Part shown: piece by piece, positions 33,965 to 43,654 of the stretch
How positions within the stretch are numbered: the first letter of the stretch is position 1
Layout: the number at the start of each line of letters is the position of its first letter
DNA from: an uncultured Flavobacteriales bacterium
Lineage (GTDB): Bacteria > Bacteroidota > Bacteroidia > Flavobacteriales_G > Salibacteraceae
DNA length: 58,552 nucleotides
Direction of reading: 5' to 3'
Assembly (NCBI GenBank): GCA_943788145.1
Contig: CALSPD010000024.1
Coordinates: forward strand, 1-58,552
The notes under the pieces: model-generated
The model's input: the letters and a program-made list of their open reading frames with translations, nothing else
Database searches by the model: none
Told to the model about the DNA's origin: nothing
Program-made: the position numbers and the translations under genes

Positions 33965-33972
33965 TACATTTG
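33965..33972 (+). promoter_or_regulatory. -7 promoter box of the Wzz-like gene
   Basis: TACATTTG, exact consensus, 26 bases upstream of ATG 33999. -33 element not clear. Confidence 0.6.
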
Positions 33973-33998
33973 CGCCCCAAAAATTCGCCAAATAAAAA

Positions 33999-35036
33999 AT
34001 GGAAAAGAATCAAAATCAGATGAAAGATCCGGCATACAATAAGAGCTTCGATTCTACAAACTTGTTGTTTTTCTTGATGAGTTATAGAAAACCCATCATC
34101 ATCATATCAATGGCTGCGGCTATTATTTCGGCTGTAGTTTCTTTGATGATTCAGGAAAAATATTTGAGTACAGTAATTCTTTTTCCCGCCTCGACTAACT
34201 CCATCTCAAAGTCGCTGATGACACACGATGTCACCGGTAAATTGGACATCAATGCGTTTGGAGAAGAGGAGCAGGCGGAACAGTTGTTACAAATCTTGAA
34301 TTCAGATGAAATCAGTGGATATATACGAGAGAAGTATAACCTGATGAAGCATTATGGAATCAAGAATAATGAACAATATGCATTGACTTCAACGGTTAAG
34401 GAATATCAAGACAATGTCACATTCAAACGCACGGAATTTAACTCTGTGAGAATTGATGTGTTAGATCATGACAAGGACACAGCGGCAATGATTGCGAACG
34501 ATATTTCTGATCGATTGGATAGTGTACGAACGCGTATGCAGCAAGATCGAGCGATGATTGGACTCAGAATTATTGAAGACGAATACAAAAGCATGCAAGC
34601 TTATATGTTGAGCATGGATGATTCATTAACGGCAATTCGAAAGATGGGACTAACCGATTTTGAGGTAGAGGTAGAGCAGCTGACCAAAGCGTATTATGAA
34701 GCTTTAGCGAAGGGAAATTCTTCCTTGGTTAAAGAACTTGAAAAGAAATTGGAAATTTTCGCAGAGTATGGTAGTGCCTATCAATCGCTTACAGAAAACC
34801 TAGAGTTTGAACGCGAACAATTAGCCTTGCTCCGAGCGAAGTATGAAGAAACCAAGGCGGATGCAACACGATCCCTGACCACAAAGTTTGTTGTGAATCA
34901 AGCTTGGCCGGCAGAAAAGAAGGCTTATCCAATCCGCTGGTTAATCGTACTTGTTAGCACTTTTAGCGCCTTCTTGTTGACGATACTTGGCATCATAGCA
35001 TTGGAAAACTTCCGAAAATTCGGGCGAACAGCATAG
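33999..35036 (+). CDS. Wzz-like chain-length determinant protein
   Basis: 345 aa. Two membrane helices flank a long periplasmic coiled coil: KPIIIISMAAAIISAVVSLM near residue 35 and IVLVSTFSAFLLTILGIIAL near the end. The proximal EKYLSTVILFPA stretch and the C-terminal AWPAEKKAYPIRW box, a proline-containing region before the second helix, fit the Wzz family. Controls polysaccharide chain length. Ends one base before the O-antigen ligase frame. Confidence 0.85.
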   Translation: MEKNQNQMKDPAYNKSFDSTNLLFFLMSYRKPIIIISMAAAIISAVVSLMIQEKYLSTVILFPASTNSISKSLMTHDVTGKLDINAFGEEEQAEQLLQILNSDEISGYIREKYNLMKHYGIKNNEQYALTSTVKEYQDNVTFKRTEFNSVRIDVLDHDKDTAAMIANDISDRLDSVRTRMQQDRAMIGLRIIEDEYKSMQAYMLSMDDSLTAIRKMGLTDFEVEVEQLTKAYYEALAKGNSSLVKELEKKLEIFAEYGSAYQSLTENLEFEREQLALLRAKYEETKADATRSLTTKFVVNQAWPAEKKAYPIRWLIVLVSTFSAFLLTILGIIALENFRKFGRTA

Positions 35037-35037
35037 A

Positions 35038-36475
35038 TTGACTCAGGCTCAAATTAATAGCTGGTTATATTGGATTGGCGGTGCTTTTGTGGCGTTGCTT
35101 GGCTTGTTCATTTGGCTTGAGCAGTTCTGGATAGTTGTCCTGCCAATCGTCTTGGCTATTGTTGCCTTAGCGTTGTTCAAGCTCGATTGGTTGTTTATGC
35201 TGATCACGATTCTTACCCCACTGTCCATCGCATTCGAGGAGTTACCCGGTGGCTTTGGACTTTCATTGCCAACCGAGCCTTTGATTTTCGGACTCATGTT
35301 GGTCTTTTTAATTCGAGTTTTTTACGATGGACACTTTGATCATCGTGTTCTAAAGCATCCGCTTACCATAGCTATTTTCATGAATCTTGCTTGGGTTTTC
35401 ATAACCATCTTTTCGAGCGAAGAACCCATCGTTTCTGTCAAATTCTTCGCATCTCGACTATGGTATATTGTTGGATTCTTTTTTATCGCCACCCAGGTTT
35501 TTCAGAATCCAAATAATATCCGAAAGTTTCTCTGGTTTTATATCGTCCCGCTTACGCTTGTAGGTATTTACACCGTTGCGGTTCATGCAACACATCAATT
35601 TGCAGAAAAGCCCGCTCACTGGGTCATGCAACCCTTCTTCAAAGATCACACATCGTACGGAGCCATTTTGGCCATGTATTATCCAATAGTTTGGGCGTAT
35701 ATGTGGAGTAAGAATTTAACCCTCACGACCAAGATTGTGATTTCGGTCATCATTCTGGCATTAACCCTCGCTTTGATCTTTTCCTATACGCGAGCAGCGT
35801 GGGTTAGTCTTGTTGGCGCGCTTGGTATTATGACGTTGTTGATTATGCGGGTTCGATGGTGGATCGTTGCCCTTCTTATTGTTTCAAGTGCCGGAGCTTA
35901 TGTGGCGTTTGAAGATCAATTGATGATGAAGCTTGAAAAAAAACCGTCAAGACTCGTCCGATGATTTGGCCGAGCATGTGAATTCCATTTCCAATGTGGC
36001 CACAGACGCTAGCAATCTAGAACGCATAAACCGCTGGAGTGCGGCACTTCGCATGTTTGAAGAGAAGCCCTTCATGGGATTTGGTCCGGGAACGTATAAA
36101 TTCAAATATGCCCCATATCAACATTCTCAGCAGTTGACCATCATCAGCACCAATTTTGGCGATTTGGGTAATGCCCACAGCGAATATTTTGGACCACTGG
36201 CTGAGATGGGAGTATTTGGACTCTTGTCACTCCTCGTAATTATCGGGATCGCGATTTATAAGTTTATTGTGCTCTATCTCAAGCTCGTCAACCGCGAATT
36301 AAAACTGATGCTCATGGGAGTATTCCTGGGCTGGTGTACCTATTTGATTCATGGTGTATTGAATAACTACCTCGATTTAGATAAAGCCAATGTCCCATTT
36401 TGGGGCTTTTTGGCAATCCTAGTGGCTATTGAGGTTTATCACAAGGATAAATCAGAGGAGACGACAGCTTACTAA
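35038..36475 (+). pseudogene. O-antigen ligase / polymerase-like protein, interrupted by a frameshift at A8
   Basis: Two frames join into one 478-aa protein if one A of the A8 run at 35936-35943 is skipped (LEKNRQDSSDD would then be continuous). N-part: about ten membrane helices with FSYTRAAWVSLVGALG, the Wzy_C family R-A-W box. C-part: NRWSAALRMFEEKPFMGFGPGTYKF, then NAHSEYFGPLAEMGVFGLL, typical ligase/polymerase periplasmic and terminal helix motifs. Starts at TTG 35038. The product would ligate or polymerise surface glycans. Either an off state of a phase-variable gene, a -1 recoding site, or a homopolymer sequencing error. Confidence 0.85.
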
Positions 36476-37678
36476 AGCTATGTCGTCCTGAAAATCCAAA
36501 GGCCCTCGGTGATTGTCTAAGGCTTGCATGATGAGTTTGTTCAAATCATACATTGATTCAAATTCCCCGTCCATTCCCATTTTAATGATTTGATCTTCAT
36601 CAAACGGTTCATTTGCTTCGTTTTCCAATTCGTTTAGGCCGTCTGTATAACACACAAATAGCGCATCTGACGAGAGTTTTACGCTGCCCTTATTGATGAA
36701 AGGGAGTTCTTCAAACATACCTAGTCCAACACAACCATCAGCCAATTTGTACGAGCCATTCTTGTCCAAAAGAAAGGGTGGCGGGTGAGCTGAATTGATG
36801 TATTCGAAATTCCGAGTTGAGTGATTGAATCGAGCGATAAATAAAGTAATGAACCGTTCGCCTTGAGCATTTTGCCACACGCGTTGATTCAAGTCGGTTA
36901 CAATGTCTTTTAGGTTTCGATCTGCCTGGGCATGAGCGCGAAGACTAGCTTGGAAACTCGCCATTAGAATAGCTGCAGACATTCCTTTTCCACTCACGTC
37001 TGCCATACAGAAGAAAACTTCATCGTCAGAAACACGAGTCACATCATAAAAATCGCCTCCGACTTCTTGGTGCGGACGATAAGTTGCCGCCACCTGAAGT
37101 CGTTCATCATTCGGAAGTGTCTTTGGCAGTAACATGCCTTGCATTTCACTAGCCAAATGCAACTCATGGTTGAGCATTTCCTGCTTCATGCTTTCCCGCA
37201 TTAGGCGTTTATTCTCAACGGCAACTGCAGTTAGATTTGCCAGCGTTTGAATGAAGGGTAGGTGCCTAATGATAGGACTTGCTTTCAGCTCGTGTTCATC
37301 CAAATCACCCAGTAATACATGCGCGATGATTTCTTTTTGATGGAATACAGGAATGACGATGTCAAAGCTTTTCGATTGATGCTTGCCCATCATTTCCATG
37401 ACGGTAATGTCAGTTATATCACGGAGGTCATGCTCCACATCGATGCTCAATTCGCCCTTACTGACGCCATAGCTCAAGGCATGGTTCCAAACCCCATTTT
37501 GACAAAGAAAAACCAATGCTTTTCCAATGTTCAACTGATGTTCGAGGATGTATTGGAATAAAACGAAAAGCTGATCTTCAGGTAGGTTGTTGTTAATAGC
37601 ATTGGTGATTTCAAGCAATGTGCTCAGCTTGAACTCACTAACCTTTAATCGACTCTCATTTCCTTGTAACGCTAACAT
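36452..37678 (-). CDS. GAF-domain SpoIIE/RsbU-type serine phosphatase
   Basis: 408 aa. N-terminal GAF domain (about 20-165) for ligand or protein sensing, a linker coiled coil (ESMKQEMLNHELHLASEMQG), and a C-terminal PP2C-like SpoIIE domain. The metal ligands are in EVGGDFYDV and CMADVSGKGMSAAILMA; YTDGLNELENEANEPF carries the late Asp. It would dephosphorylate an anti-sigma-factor antagonist or similar protein. No partner is encoded next to it. Overlaps the convergent ligase gene by 24 bases. Confidence 0.88.
   Translation of the reverse strand: MLALQGNESRLKVSEFKLSTLLEITNAINNNLPEDQLFVLFQYILEHQLNIGKALVFLCQNGVWNHALSYGVSKGELSIDVEHDLRDITDITVMEMMGKHQSKSFDIVIPVFHQKEIIAHVLLGDLDEHELKASPIIRHLPFIQTLANLTAVAVENKRLMRESMKQEMLNHELHLASEMQGMLLPKTLPNDERLQVAATYRPHQEVGGDFYDVTRVSDDEVFFCMADVSGKGMSAAILMASFQASLRAHAQADRNLKDIVTDLNQRVWQNAQGERFITLFIARFNHSTRNFEYINSAHPPPFLLDKNGSYKLADGCVGLGMFEELPFINKGSVKLSSDALFVCYTDGLNELENEANEPFDEDQIIKMGMDGEFESMYDLNKLIMQALDNHRGPLDFQDDIALVSCRLL
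36460..36487. terminator. Hairpin at the convergent ends of ligase and phosphatase genes
   Basis: GACGACA (36460-36466) pairs with TGTCGTC (36481-36487), and inner GCTT pairs with AAGC. It overlaps the stop codons of both genes. No T-tract; possible bidirectional terminator. Confidence 0.45.
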
Positions 37679-37711
37679 ATATTACTTGAATAGTCGAAAA
37701 TAGCTTTTTCG

Positions 37712-38629
37712 CTAAGACGATCGAGTTAAGATTGATAAGGTCGCCAATTCTTTTAGTTTTTTTCGTGCTTCGCCTGCTGGACTGCCGAAATAAGTTTTGC
37801 CGCCTTCCAATGATTTTCCGATGCCAGATTTGGCGAGAATTACGGCTCCTTTTCCTATGGTAACGTTTGCTATACAGCCCACTTGGCCCCACATCGTCAC
37901 TTCATCCTCAACAACTACGCAGCCGGCTACACCGACTTGAGCTGCAAACAGACATCGTTCGCCAATTTTGGTGTCGTGGCCAATGTGAACCATGTTGTCA
38001 AACTTGCTGCCTCGGCCTATAACCGTATCGCCCGAAACACCTCTGTCTATGGTGCATCCAGCACCCAGTTCAACATCATCTTCAATTATAACTCGACCAC
38101 AGCTAATTAACTTTTCAAAGGCAGCCGGACGTTTTTTATAATAGAATGCATCGCCACCCAATGTGGTATTTGCATGAATGATAACCCCATCGCCAATGAT
38201 GCAATCGTTGCCAATGCTCACGTTAGCATGGATGATACAATTATTTCCAATTTGCGAGTTTTCCCCAACGGATGCAGTTGGATGTATATGCGAGCCTGTG
38301 CCAATCACGGACGACTCTGCAATACGCTGAGTGGAAAATTCGAAAGGCTTGAAATGTCGGATCAACTGATTGAAAGCAGTAAATGGTTCAGGATGAATAA
38401 TAATTCCTTTACCATCGGGACAATCAACCGCCTTATTTATGATGATTACACTGGCCGCAGATCCTAACGTTTTCTCGTAATACTTCGGATGGTCAACAAA
38501 GGCGATATCGCCTGGTTCAACCATGTGAATTTCATTGATTCCTGTAACGCTTAGCTCGGGATCGCCTTTGAAGTCGGCTTGCAAAATAGCCGCCACTTCC
38601 CGAAGGTTGCAAACCGAGTTTAGTTTCAT
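37712..38629 (-). CDS. lpxD: UDP-3-O-(3-hydroxyacyl)glucosamine N-acyltransferase (LpxD family)
   Basis: 305 aa. Third step of lipid A synthesis; left-handed beta-helix trimer. The N-terminal uridine-binding domain is present ([20 protein letters not shown]). Hexapeptide repeats run from [20 protein letters not shown] through [20 protein letters not shown], the latter carrying the candidate catalytic His. The start overlaps the efp stop by four bases. The end is a little short and Ser-rich (TLSILTRSS). Confidence 0.93.
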   Translation of the reverse strand: MKLNSVCNLREVAAILQADFKGDPELSVTGINEIHMVEPGDIAFVDHPKYYEKTLGSAASVIIINKAVDCPDGKGIIIHPEPFTAFNQLIRHFKPFEFSTQRIAESSVIGTGSHIHPTASVGENSQIGNNCIIHANVSIGNDCIIGDGVIIHANTTLGGDAFYYKKRPAAFEKLISCGRVIIEDDVELGAGCTIDRGVSGDTVIGRGSKFDNMVHIGHDTKIGERCLFAAQVGVAGCVVVEDEVTMWGQVGCIANVTIGKGAVILAKSGIGKSLEGGKTYFGSPAGEARKKLKELATLSILTRSS

Positions 38630-39189
38630 TTTACACGCTCTGAATAGGATCCATCGCGTGTGTCAACACGGATCATCTCGCCTTCATTTATGAACAATGG
38701 AACACGAATTTCGGCACCGGTTTCAAGCGTTGCAGGCTTCATCGTGTTTGTAGCTGTGTCGCCTTTGATACCTGGCTCAGTGTACGTAATTTGAAGCTCT
38801 ACACGCGCTGGAAGGTCACAAAACAACGGTCGTTCTTCTTCTGCGTGAAAAACGATCTCACACATTTGTCCATCTTTCAAAAACGGGGCGCCATTTATTA
38901 ATGCCTCTTGAATGAAAATTTGCTCATACGTTTCATTATGCATGAAATGATAGCCTTGCTCATCCTTGTAAAGAAACTGATACGGTCTACGCTCAATTCG
39001 AACTTCTTCAACCTTTGATCCAGATGGGAAAGTATTGTCAAGAACCTTACCTGTTGTAATGCTTTTTAGTTTGGTTCGCACGAATGCTGGGCCTTTGCCT
39101 GGCTTAACATGTAAAAACTCAGTGATTACGTATAAGTCATTGTTGAAATGAAAGGTCATTCCATTTTTGAAGTCCGAAGTTGATGCCAT
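38626..39189 (-). CDS. efp: Translation elongation factor P
   Basis: 187 aa from ATG 39189 ([20 protein letters not shown]). Relieves ribosome stalling at polyproline. Three beta-barrel domains. The loop [10 protein letters not shown] carries Lys32 at the position that is modified in other EF-P proteins; no modification genes are seen here. The longer frame (seven more codons) would start inside the -7 box at 39208-39215, so it is rejected. Forms an operon with lpxD. Confidence 0.96.
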   Translation of the reverse strand: MASTSDFKNGMTFHFNNDLYVITEFLHVKPGKGPAFVRTKLKSITTGKVLDNTFPSGSKVEEVRIERRPYQFLYKDEQGYHFMHNETYEQIFIQEALINGAPFLKDGQMCEIVFHAEEERPLFCDLPARVELQITYTEPGIKGDTATNTMKPATLETGAEIRVPLFINEGEMIRVDTRDGSYSERVK

Positions 39190-39207
39190 AATTTTCTTTT
39201 TGCGCGG

Positions 39208-39215
39208 CAAAGGTA
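39208..39215 (-). promoter_or_regulatory. -7 promoter box of efp-lpxD
   Basis: TACCTTTG on the minus strand, exact consensus, about 19 bases upstream of ATG 39189. No clear -33 TTG. Confidence 0.6.
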
Positions 39216-39265
39216 ATCCGAAGCGGGCTTAATTATGCCTTTCTAAAACAGAATGGTTTTCGATT

Positions 39266-42200
39266 TTAACGAAGGAGGTTGACGGTACCAGAAATCCGAT
39301 CTGTCGGATTGGTCCCCGAGATGCTATAATTCAGATTGAAAAAATAGTTTCCAATTTGAACAGGTAGTCCATTTATCGTTCCATCCCAGGAATCGCTTTC
39401 ATCGTTTGAAGTGAAAATGGGGTGACCCCAACGATCGAAAATGATGAATTCATAATATACAAATGGGCAATCGAAAACAGGTGCAAAACCATCGTTGAAT
39501 TGATCGCTATCCGGTGTAAATGAATTTGGGAAATAAATACTGCAGTTGCAATCCCTTGATGGCAAGTAAATGGAGTCAGCTTGGATATGGCCACATTGCC
39601 GATATTCCATATGAACCCAACCTGTGTCTCGAATGTCAATCACTCTATGATTTTCGAGTTTGTTCAACCATAATATTCCTGGTTCGGAAACACCAGCGTC
39701 CAGCTTGAAAATTGGATTCGGACAGTATCCAGAATCTAAAACCGAAATATGCGGTTCTTGAAGTGTTGTATTGCTGATCGAAACCGTTGTTTCAACGATG
39801 GTTGGACATGATGAACCTTCCAGGAGCATTGTGTCTCTATAAATTCCGGCCTTCGAATGGTATTTTCCACCTAAATAAATCGAATCATTCCGACATAGAA
39901 ATTTGGCTTGCAGAACGGTTGCATAAGCTTCGATGCTGAGGGAATGGAAGACTATACTGTCACAGCCGTTTTCGAGTCGGATCAGGCTGTCGATGTAAAC
40001 ACCCGAGTTGGTTTGCCAAGCACCTCCAACAAACAAGGAATCGCCATCACAAATGCTGCTTAAGGTCTCGGTGATGAAAGGTTGATTCACCTTGATTTTG
40101 TGTCTGCGGATGGTCCTACATGCGCCAATTCTTAACGTGTCTCGAAATTTGGCGGTTGAATCATAGGTCATTTGACTCGGGCCATAGATTTCTCCCGCGC
40201 ATATATTGGCATTGATCGAAAGTTCTTCCCAGTAAAACTGAAGGGCAATGGTTCGTACACTATCGCATTGTTGCGCATTAATAAGCGTTTCCGAGAAGCT
40301 TCCAGGTTCGAAGCGCCAGTCGCCAGCCAAATAAACGCTGTCGCCCACACAGCGTGTTTGGGTTTCACAGCTATAGGTGGTAGGTAGCATGGAAATCACA
40401 TGATTGACTATGGTGTCGCACGGAGCACCTTCGATCGTGTCAACGACAGTAGTCGATTGGGTGTAGCTTGTTCCATTTAGCATAAAAGAGCCTCCTTGAC
40501 AGAAGCTGTGCGGAACATTTTTCGATGCGTAAGTGAGATTCACGATGGTTGTACGAATGCTATCACAACCAAAAGCGGATGTGAGTGTGTCGATGTACGT
40601 ACCTGCCTCTTGTTGAAACGATTCGCCCAATAATATGGAATCACCGCTGCATATGGAAAGCGACTGTACAGAAGTGATTAAATTGAGGATGGTTACTTGA
40701 TGATTTCTGATGGTGTCACATGGACCTTCAAGTGTATCTAAATAGCTCCCACTGCTCGTAATCCATTGGTCTGCCAAGAAGATGGAATCGCCAAAACAGA
40801 CCATGTGTTGAACCGTGTCCTGTTGCCAAAATAGACTCAATTCGGTCACCATAACGCTGTCACACCCCAGTGACGTTATAAAGGAGTCTGCAAAAAAGCC
40901 AACGTTGAATTGCCATTCCCCCTGAACATAAAAGCTATCGCCTTGACAAATGCTTACCTGAACGGTATCGATGATGATTGAAACAAAATTTAGGTTGAGG
41001 GAAAGTACGGTGTCGCAAGGCTGGCCTGGAATGGTGTCGAAATAGACTCCAGTTTGGCTCACCCATACATTGTTGAAATAGAAACTATCACCAAAGCAAA
41101 GCGAGAGGTTTATGGTGTCAAACTCGCTATAACTAAAAGAAAGCGTAGTAATTACCAGACTGTCGCAGCCGCCTTGGCCAAGGAATTGATCTGTGTACGT
41201 TCCAGCGGTGTTTTGCCACGCATTTTCAAGAAACACGCTATCGCCAATGCAAGCGCTTAGAGATAAATTGGTAGTGTCATTTGGATTGACTTGTAATGCG
41301 AAACTTATTGTGTCGAATGGACAGAAAATAGCGTGCTGATAGACCAATTGAACCAATACCGTTCCGGCCTGATTAAAGGTGTAAATGAACGTATCTGAGG
41401 ACGACATCAAACTATCGTCAACGAGCCAATAAGAAGCTTGTAGCGAGTCAATGGTGGAAATCCAAAAGCTGTCCGTTTCGCCAACACAAATTTGAGTGTT
41501 GGACACTCCTATGCTAACTCCACTGGTATCGTAAGCCAAATTAAATAGGGCATTTACCTCGCACGAGTCCAAGGCGCGTTCGTGGATGTAAACAGCATCA
41601 ATACCACCATGATACGGGAAGTTTTGTCCCGGTTGACTCGTTACATTGTGGTTATAACCCAAGTAGGTGTAGTAACCGCTGAGCGAAGTTGCGAATGCGC
41701 TGATTGCGTTTGCATTGTTTGCTGCGGTAGTCACATGGTGATTGGCCACATCGTATGGAATTCCATTCACATAAACAACAATGTGTCTGGCGGTGTCTAT
41801 GGCATTTTCCTCGACCACCACGGCAATATGTGTCCAACATGTGGTGTCTATGGCCACATCTGGAACGGTGTACGAATAGGAGCTATGCCATCCGCTGCAT
41901 GCGGAATTTACTCTTGACATGGAAATCACGATCTGGTTATAGGTAGTGAATGAAGCGTTGTTCATGTAGAGTGGGGGCGAGTTTGTTTGCCCTGTCCCAC
42001 CTATGGAAATCAGCGATTGATTGAAACCACCACCATAACTCGAACATTGCTTACGCATGGAGAAAATATTTCCCACATGCATGGAAGTTGGCTTGATCCA
42101 AGCCGTGAATGTATAAGCCGAGTCGAGATCGAAGTTTTGATTCAGAATAACATAGTCGTTTATGCCATCAAAAAAGGCGGCATCACCGATTACGCCATCG

Positions 42201-42385
42201 CTAAAACTTACGCCCCCGTTCGCTGTTCCGTGATTGATGGGAGCTTGACCAGAACTATCGCCAGCGTTGCCCGACATGGGATAATATCCAACGAGCGTGT
42301 CGGGAATGGTCCCGAGGCATTGCCCGAAGACCTGGGAAGTTGCAATTAAGAGGAGAGTCGTGTATATGCAGATTTGCCTGCCCAT
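39266..42385 (-). CDS. T9SS type B surface protein: LamG domain, ten Cys repeats, CHU_C-type C-terminus
   Basis: 1039 aa from ATG 42385 (MGRQICIYTTLLLIATSQVF signal peptide); a frame 75 codons longer would run into the neighbouring gene. Residues about 30-300: LamG/concanavalin-like domain (GDAAFFDGINDYVIL, YTFTAWIKP, AHIVVYVNGIPYD-like). About 300-375: PKD-like segment. About 380-865: ten ~48-residue repeats, each with CxGDSxxL ... W/Y ... G-Y-x-DT/S ... CDS or CDT. C-terminal ~95 residues: IYFPNSFTPDSDQFNDGFAP, FDRWGHPIF and WDGTINGLPVQIGNYFF, the gliding-motility-associated C-terminal (type B) sorting domain. Secreted by T9SS and likely surface-attached; a binding role is inferred. Confidence 0.9.
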   Translation of the reverse strand: MGRQICIYTTLLLIATSQVFGQCLGTIPDTLVGYYPMSGNAGDSSGQAPINHGTANGGVSFSDGVIGDAAFFDGINDYVILNQNFDLDSAYTFTAWIKPTSMHVGNIFSMRKQCSSYGGGFNQSLISIGGTGQTNSPPLYMNNASFTTYNQIVISMSRVNSACSGWHSSYSYTVPDVAIDTTCWTHIAVVVEENAIDTARHIVVYVNGIPYDVANHHVTTAANNANAISAFATSLSGYYTYLGYNHNVTSQPGQNFPYHGGIDAVYIHERALDSCEVNALFNLAYDTSGVSIGVSNTQICVGETDSFWISTIDSLQASYWLVDDSLMSSSDTFIYTFNQAGTVLVQLVYQHAIFCPFDTISFALQVNPNDTTNLSLSACIGDSVFLENAWQNTAGTYTDQFLGQGGCDSLVITTLSFSYSEFDTINLSLCFGDSFYFNNVWVSQTGVYFDTIPGQPCDTVLSLNLNFVSIIIDTVQVSICQGDSFYVQGEWQFNVGFFADSFITSLGCDSVMVTELSLFWQQDTVQHMVCFGDSIFLADQWITSSGSYLDTLEGPCDTIRNHQVTILNLITSVQSLSICSGDSILLGESFQQEAGTYIDTLTSAFGCDSIRTTIVNLTYASKNVPHSFCQGGSFMLNGTSYTQSTTVVDTIEGAPCDTIVNHVISMLPTTYSCETQTRCVGDSVYLAGDWRFEPGSFSETLINAQQCDSVRTIALQFYWEELSINANICAGEIYGPSQMTYDSTAKFRDTLRIGACRTIRRHKIKVNQPFITETLSSICDGDSLFVGGAWQTNSGVYIDSLIRLENGCDSIVFHSLSIEAYATVLQAKFLCRNDSIYLGGKYHSKAGIYRDTMLLEGSSCPTIVETTVSISNTTLQEPHISVLDSGYCPNPIFKLDAGVSEPGILWLNKLENHRVIDIRDTGWVHMEYRQCGHIQADSIYLPSRDCNCSIYFPNSFTPDSDQFNDGFAPVFDCPFVYYEFIIFDRWGHPIFTSNDESDSWDGTINGLPVQIGNYFFNLNYSISGTNPTDRISGTVNLLR

Positions 42386-42398
42386 AATTGACAGACGC

Positions 42399-43037
42399 CT
42401 ATTTTGAATCAGGGTTTTGCATTTTCTCCCTTTCTTCCTCAACTTTTGCCCAAAGCAGTTCACTTTCTGGGTTTGCTCGCGCAGCTCTAACGGCTTCAAT
42501 ATATTCGGGATGGTTGCCATAGCGTATGACCAACCATGTATCGTCCGAAATAGAATACATGACCAATCCAAAGGCACCGATAACAAGCGTCCGTTTAAGA
42601 ATGGAAACAAAGAGCTTGGATTTTGTCAGTTGGTATTTGTAAATGCTCAGGACAGTTGAGGCGAGAAGGCCTAAGAGTCCAATCGCGAGATGCTGGTTGG
42701 CCATGGGCCAAAACTGAATCTTGAATAACAAACCAATAATTACTACGGCCAATGAAATTCCCGCTAACACAGAAATAAACTTCCCTTTGTTCTTCGGGGA
42801 TGTGTCTTCATCATTTTCGAGCAAGTCCGCATCCAATTCGTCTACGTTGGCTTGGTTAATCTGATCGCTTTCAGAGGATAGAAATAGCTTTTGTCCAAGA
42901 AAGAAATAGACGATGGATAGGGAAGATAATCCGAGGACGGTTAGCACACCGCCAAAAGGCCAGTGCATGAATTTGAAAAGTAGACCTATGGCAGCAATTG
43001 CTATGGCTGTGAATTCGAATTTGGAAAGTGTTTTCAT
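42399..43037 (-). CDS. GldL-motif membrane protein with two motif copies, 212 aa
   Basis: Six predicted membrane helices. The GldL-like motif occurs twice: IGLLFKFMHWPFGGVL near residue 17 and IGLLFKIQFWPMANQHL near residue 101, separated by an acidic cytoplasmic loop (VDELDADLLENDEDTS). The pattern suggests internal duplication. C-terminal tail charged (KVEEEREKMQNPDSK). Not GldL itself, which lacks this two-part build. Starts 39 bases after the upstream pentapeptide gene; a GC hairpin (43060-43074) lies in that gap. Confidence 0.65.
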   Translation of the reverse strand: MKTLSKFEFTAIAIAAIGLLFKFMHWPFGGVLTVLGLSSLSIVYFFLGQKLFLSSESDQINQANVDELDADLLENDEDTSPKNKGKFISVLAGISLAVVIIGLLFKIQFWPMANQHLAIGLLGLLASTVLSIYKYQLTKSKLFVSILKRTLVIGAFGLVMYSISDDTWLVIRYGNHPEYIEAVRAARANPESELLWAKVEEEREKMQNPDSK

Positions 43038-43059
43038 AATGCTAAATAATCAAGGTTTA

Positions 43060-43074
43060 GCGCGCGATGCGCGC
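43060..43074. repeat. Short GC-rich hairpin between two genes
   Basis: GCGCGC (43060-43065), GAT loop, GCGCGC (43069-43074). Lies between the pentapeptide and GldL-motif genes; possible processing or translation-damping hairpin. Confidence 0.4.
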
Positions 43075-43076
43075 AA

Positions 43077-43649
43077 CTAGTTTTCTATTTCAATGTCATA
43101 TTTGGTCATGAGGCCAAAAACTCCGTTGATGTGAAACTTGGCTTTTTTGATGGTGTTTTTCTCTGGGTCAATTGTCAAATTCGATGTCTCGCGAAAGTCG
43201 CACCCACTCAGGTTTGTTTGATCAAAAACGGCATTACCTAAATCGGAACCAAAAAACATGGAATTGCTTAAGTCTGCACTCGAAAAATCACATTCGCGTA
43301 AGCGACACTCAACGAAGGCCGTTCCCTTCAGTTTCATGTTGTAAAAGGTTGAATTATCCAGCGTACACGACTGAAAGGAAAGGGAAAACCGAAAGTCATT
43401 GCAATCTTCAAAATGAAGTCCCATCATTTTACACTGCTTAAAAGAGATGCCTCGCAAAGCGGTTGCGTTGAGCTTGGCTAAACTCAAATCACACTGTTCA
43501 AATTCGGATTCTTCGAAATGGAATTGACTTAAATCAACACCCAAAAAATGGCACTTTTTGAATACGCAGTTTTCATAGGTGATGGGGCCAAAAGCCTTCA
43601 AGGTGAAGTCGATCCCTACAAATTCCTCATCTTCAATTATTGTTTGCAT
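43077..43649 (-). CDS. Pentapeptide-repeat protein, 190 aa
   Basis: A(D/N)LxX-type pentads run through most of the length (ENCVFKKCHFLGVDLSQFHF; CRLRECDFSSADLSNSMFFG; NAVFDQTNLSGCDF), giving a right-handed beta-helix like Qnr and McbG proteins. Such proteins can mimic DNA and protect gyrase, but most have unknown roles. No linked resistance or antibiotic genes are seen. Begins 5 bases after the preceding gene's stop. Confidence 0.85.
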   Translation of the reverse strand: MQTIIEDEEFVGIDFTLKAFGPITYENCVFKKCHFLGVDLSQFHFEESEFEQCDLSLAKLNATALRGISFKQCKMMGLHFEDCNDFRFSLSFQSCTLDNSTFYNMKLKGTAFVECRLRECDFSSADLSNSMFFGSDLGNAVFDQTNLSGCDFRETSNLTIDPEKNTIKKAKFHINGVFGLMTKYDIEIEN

Positions 43650-43654
43650 TTCAA

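Noticed and set aside
41582..42349. Plus-strand frames of 60-120 codons across the T9SS gene
   Set aside because: They are shadows of the minus-strand gene, with Cys/His-rich random composition and no domain.
42386..42610. N-terminal 75-codon extension of the T9SS surface protein
   Set aside because: It would overlap the upstream gene, and a clear signal peptide begins at 42385.
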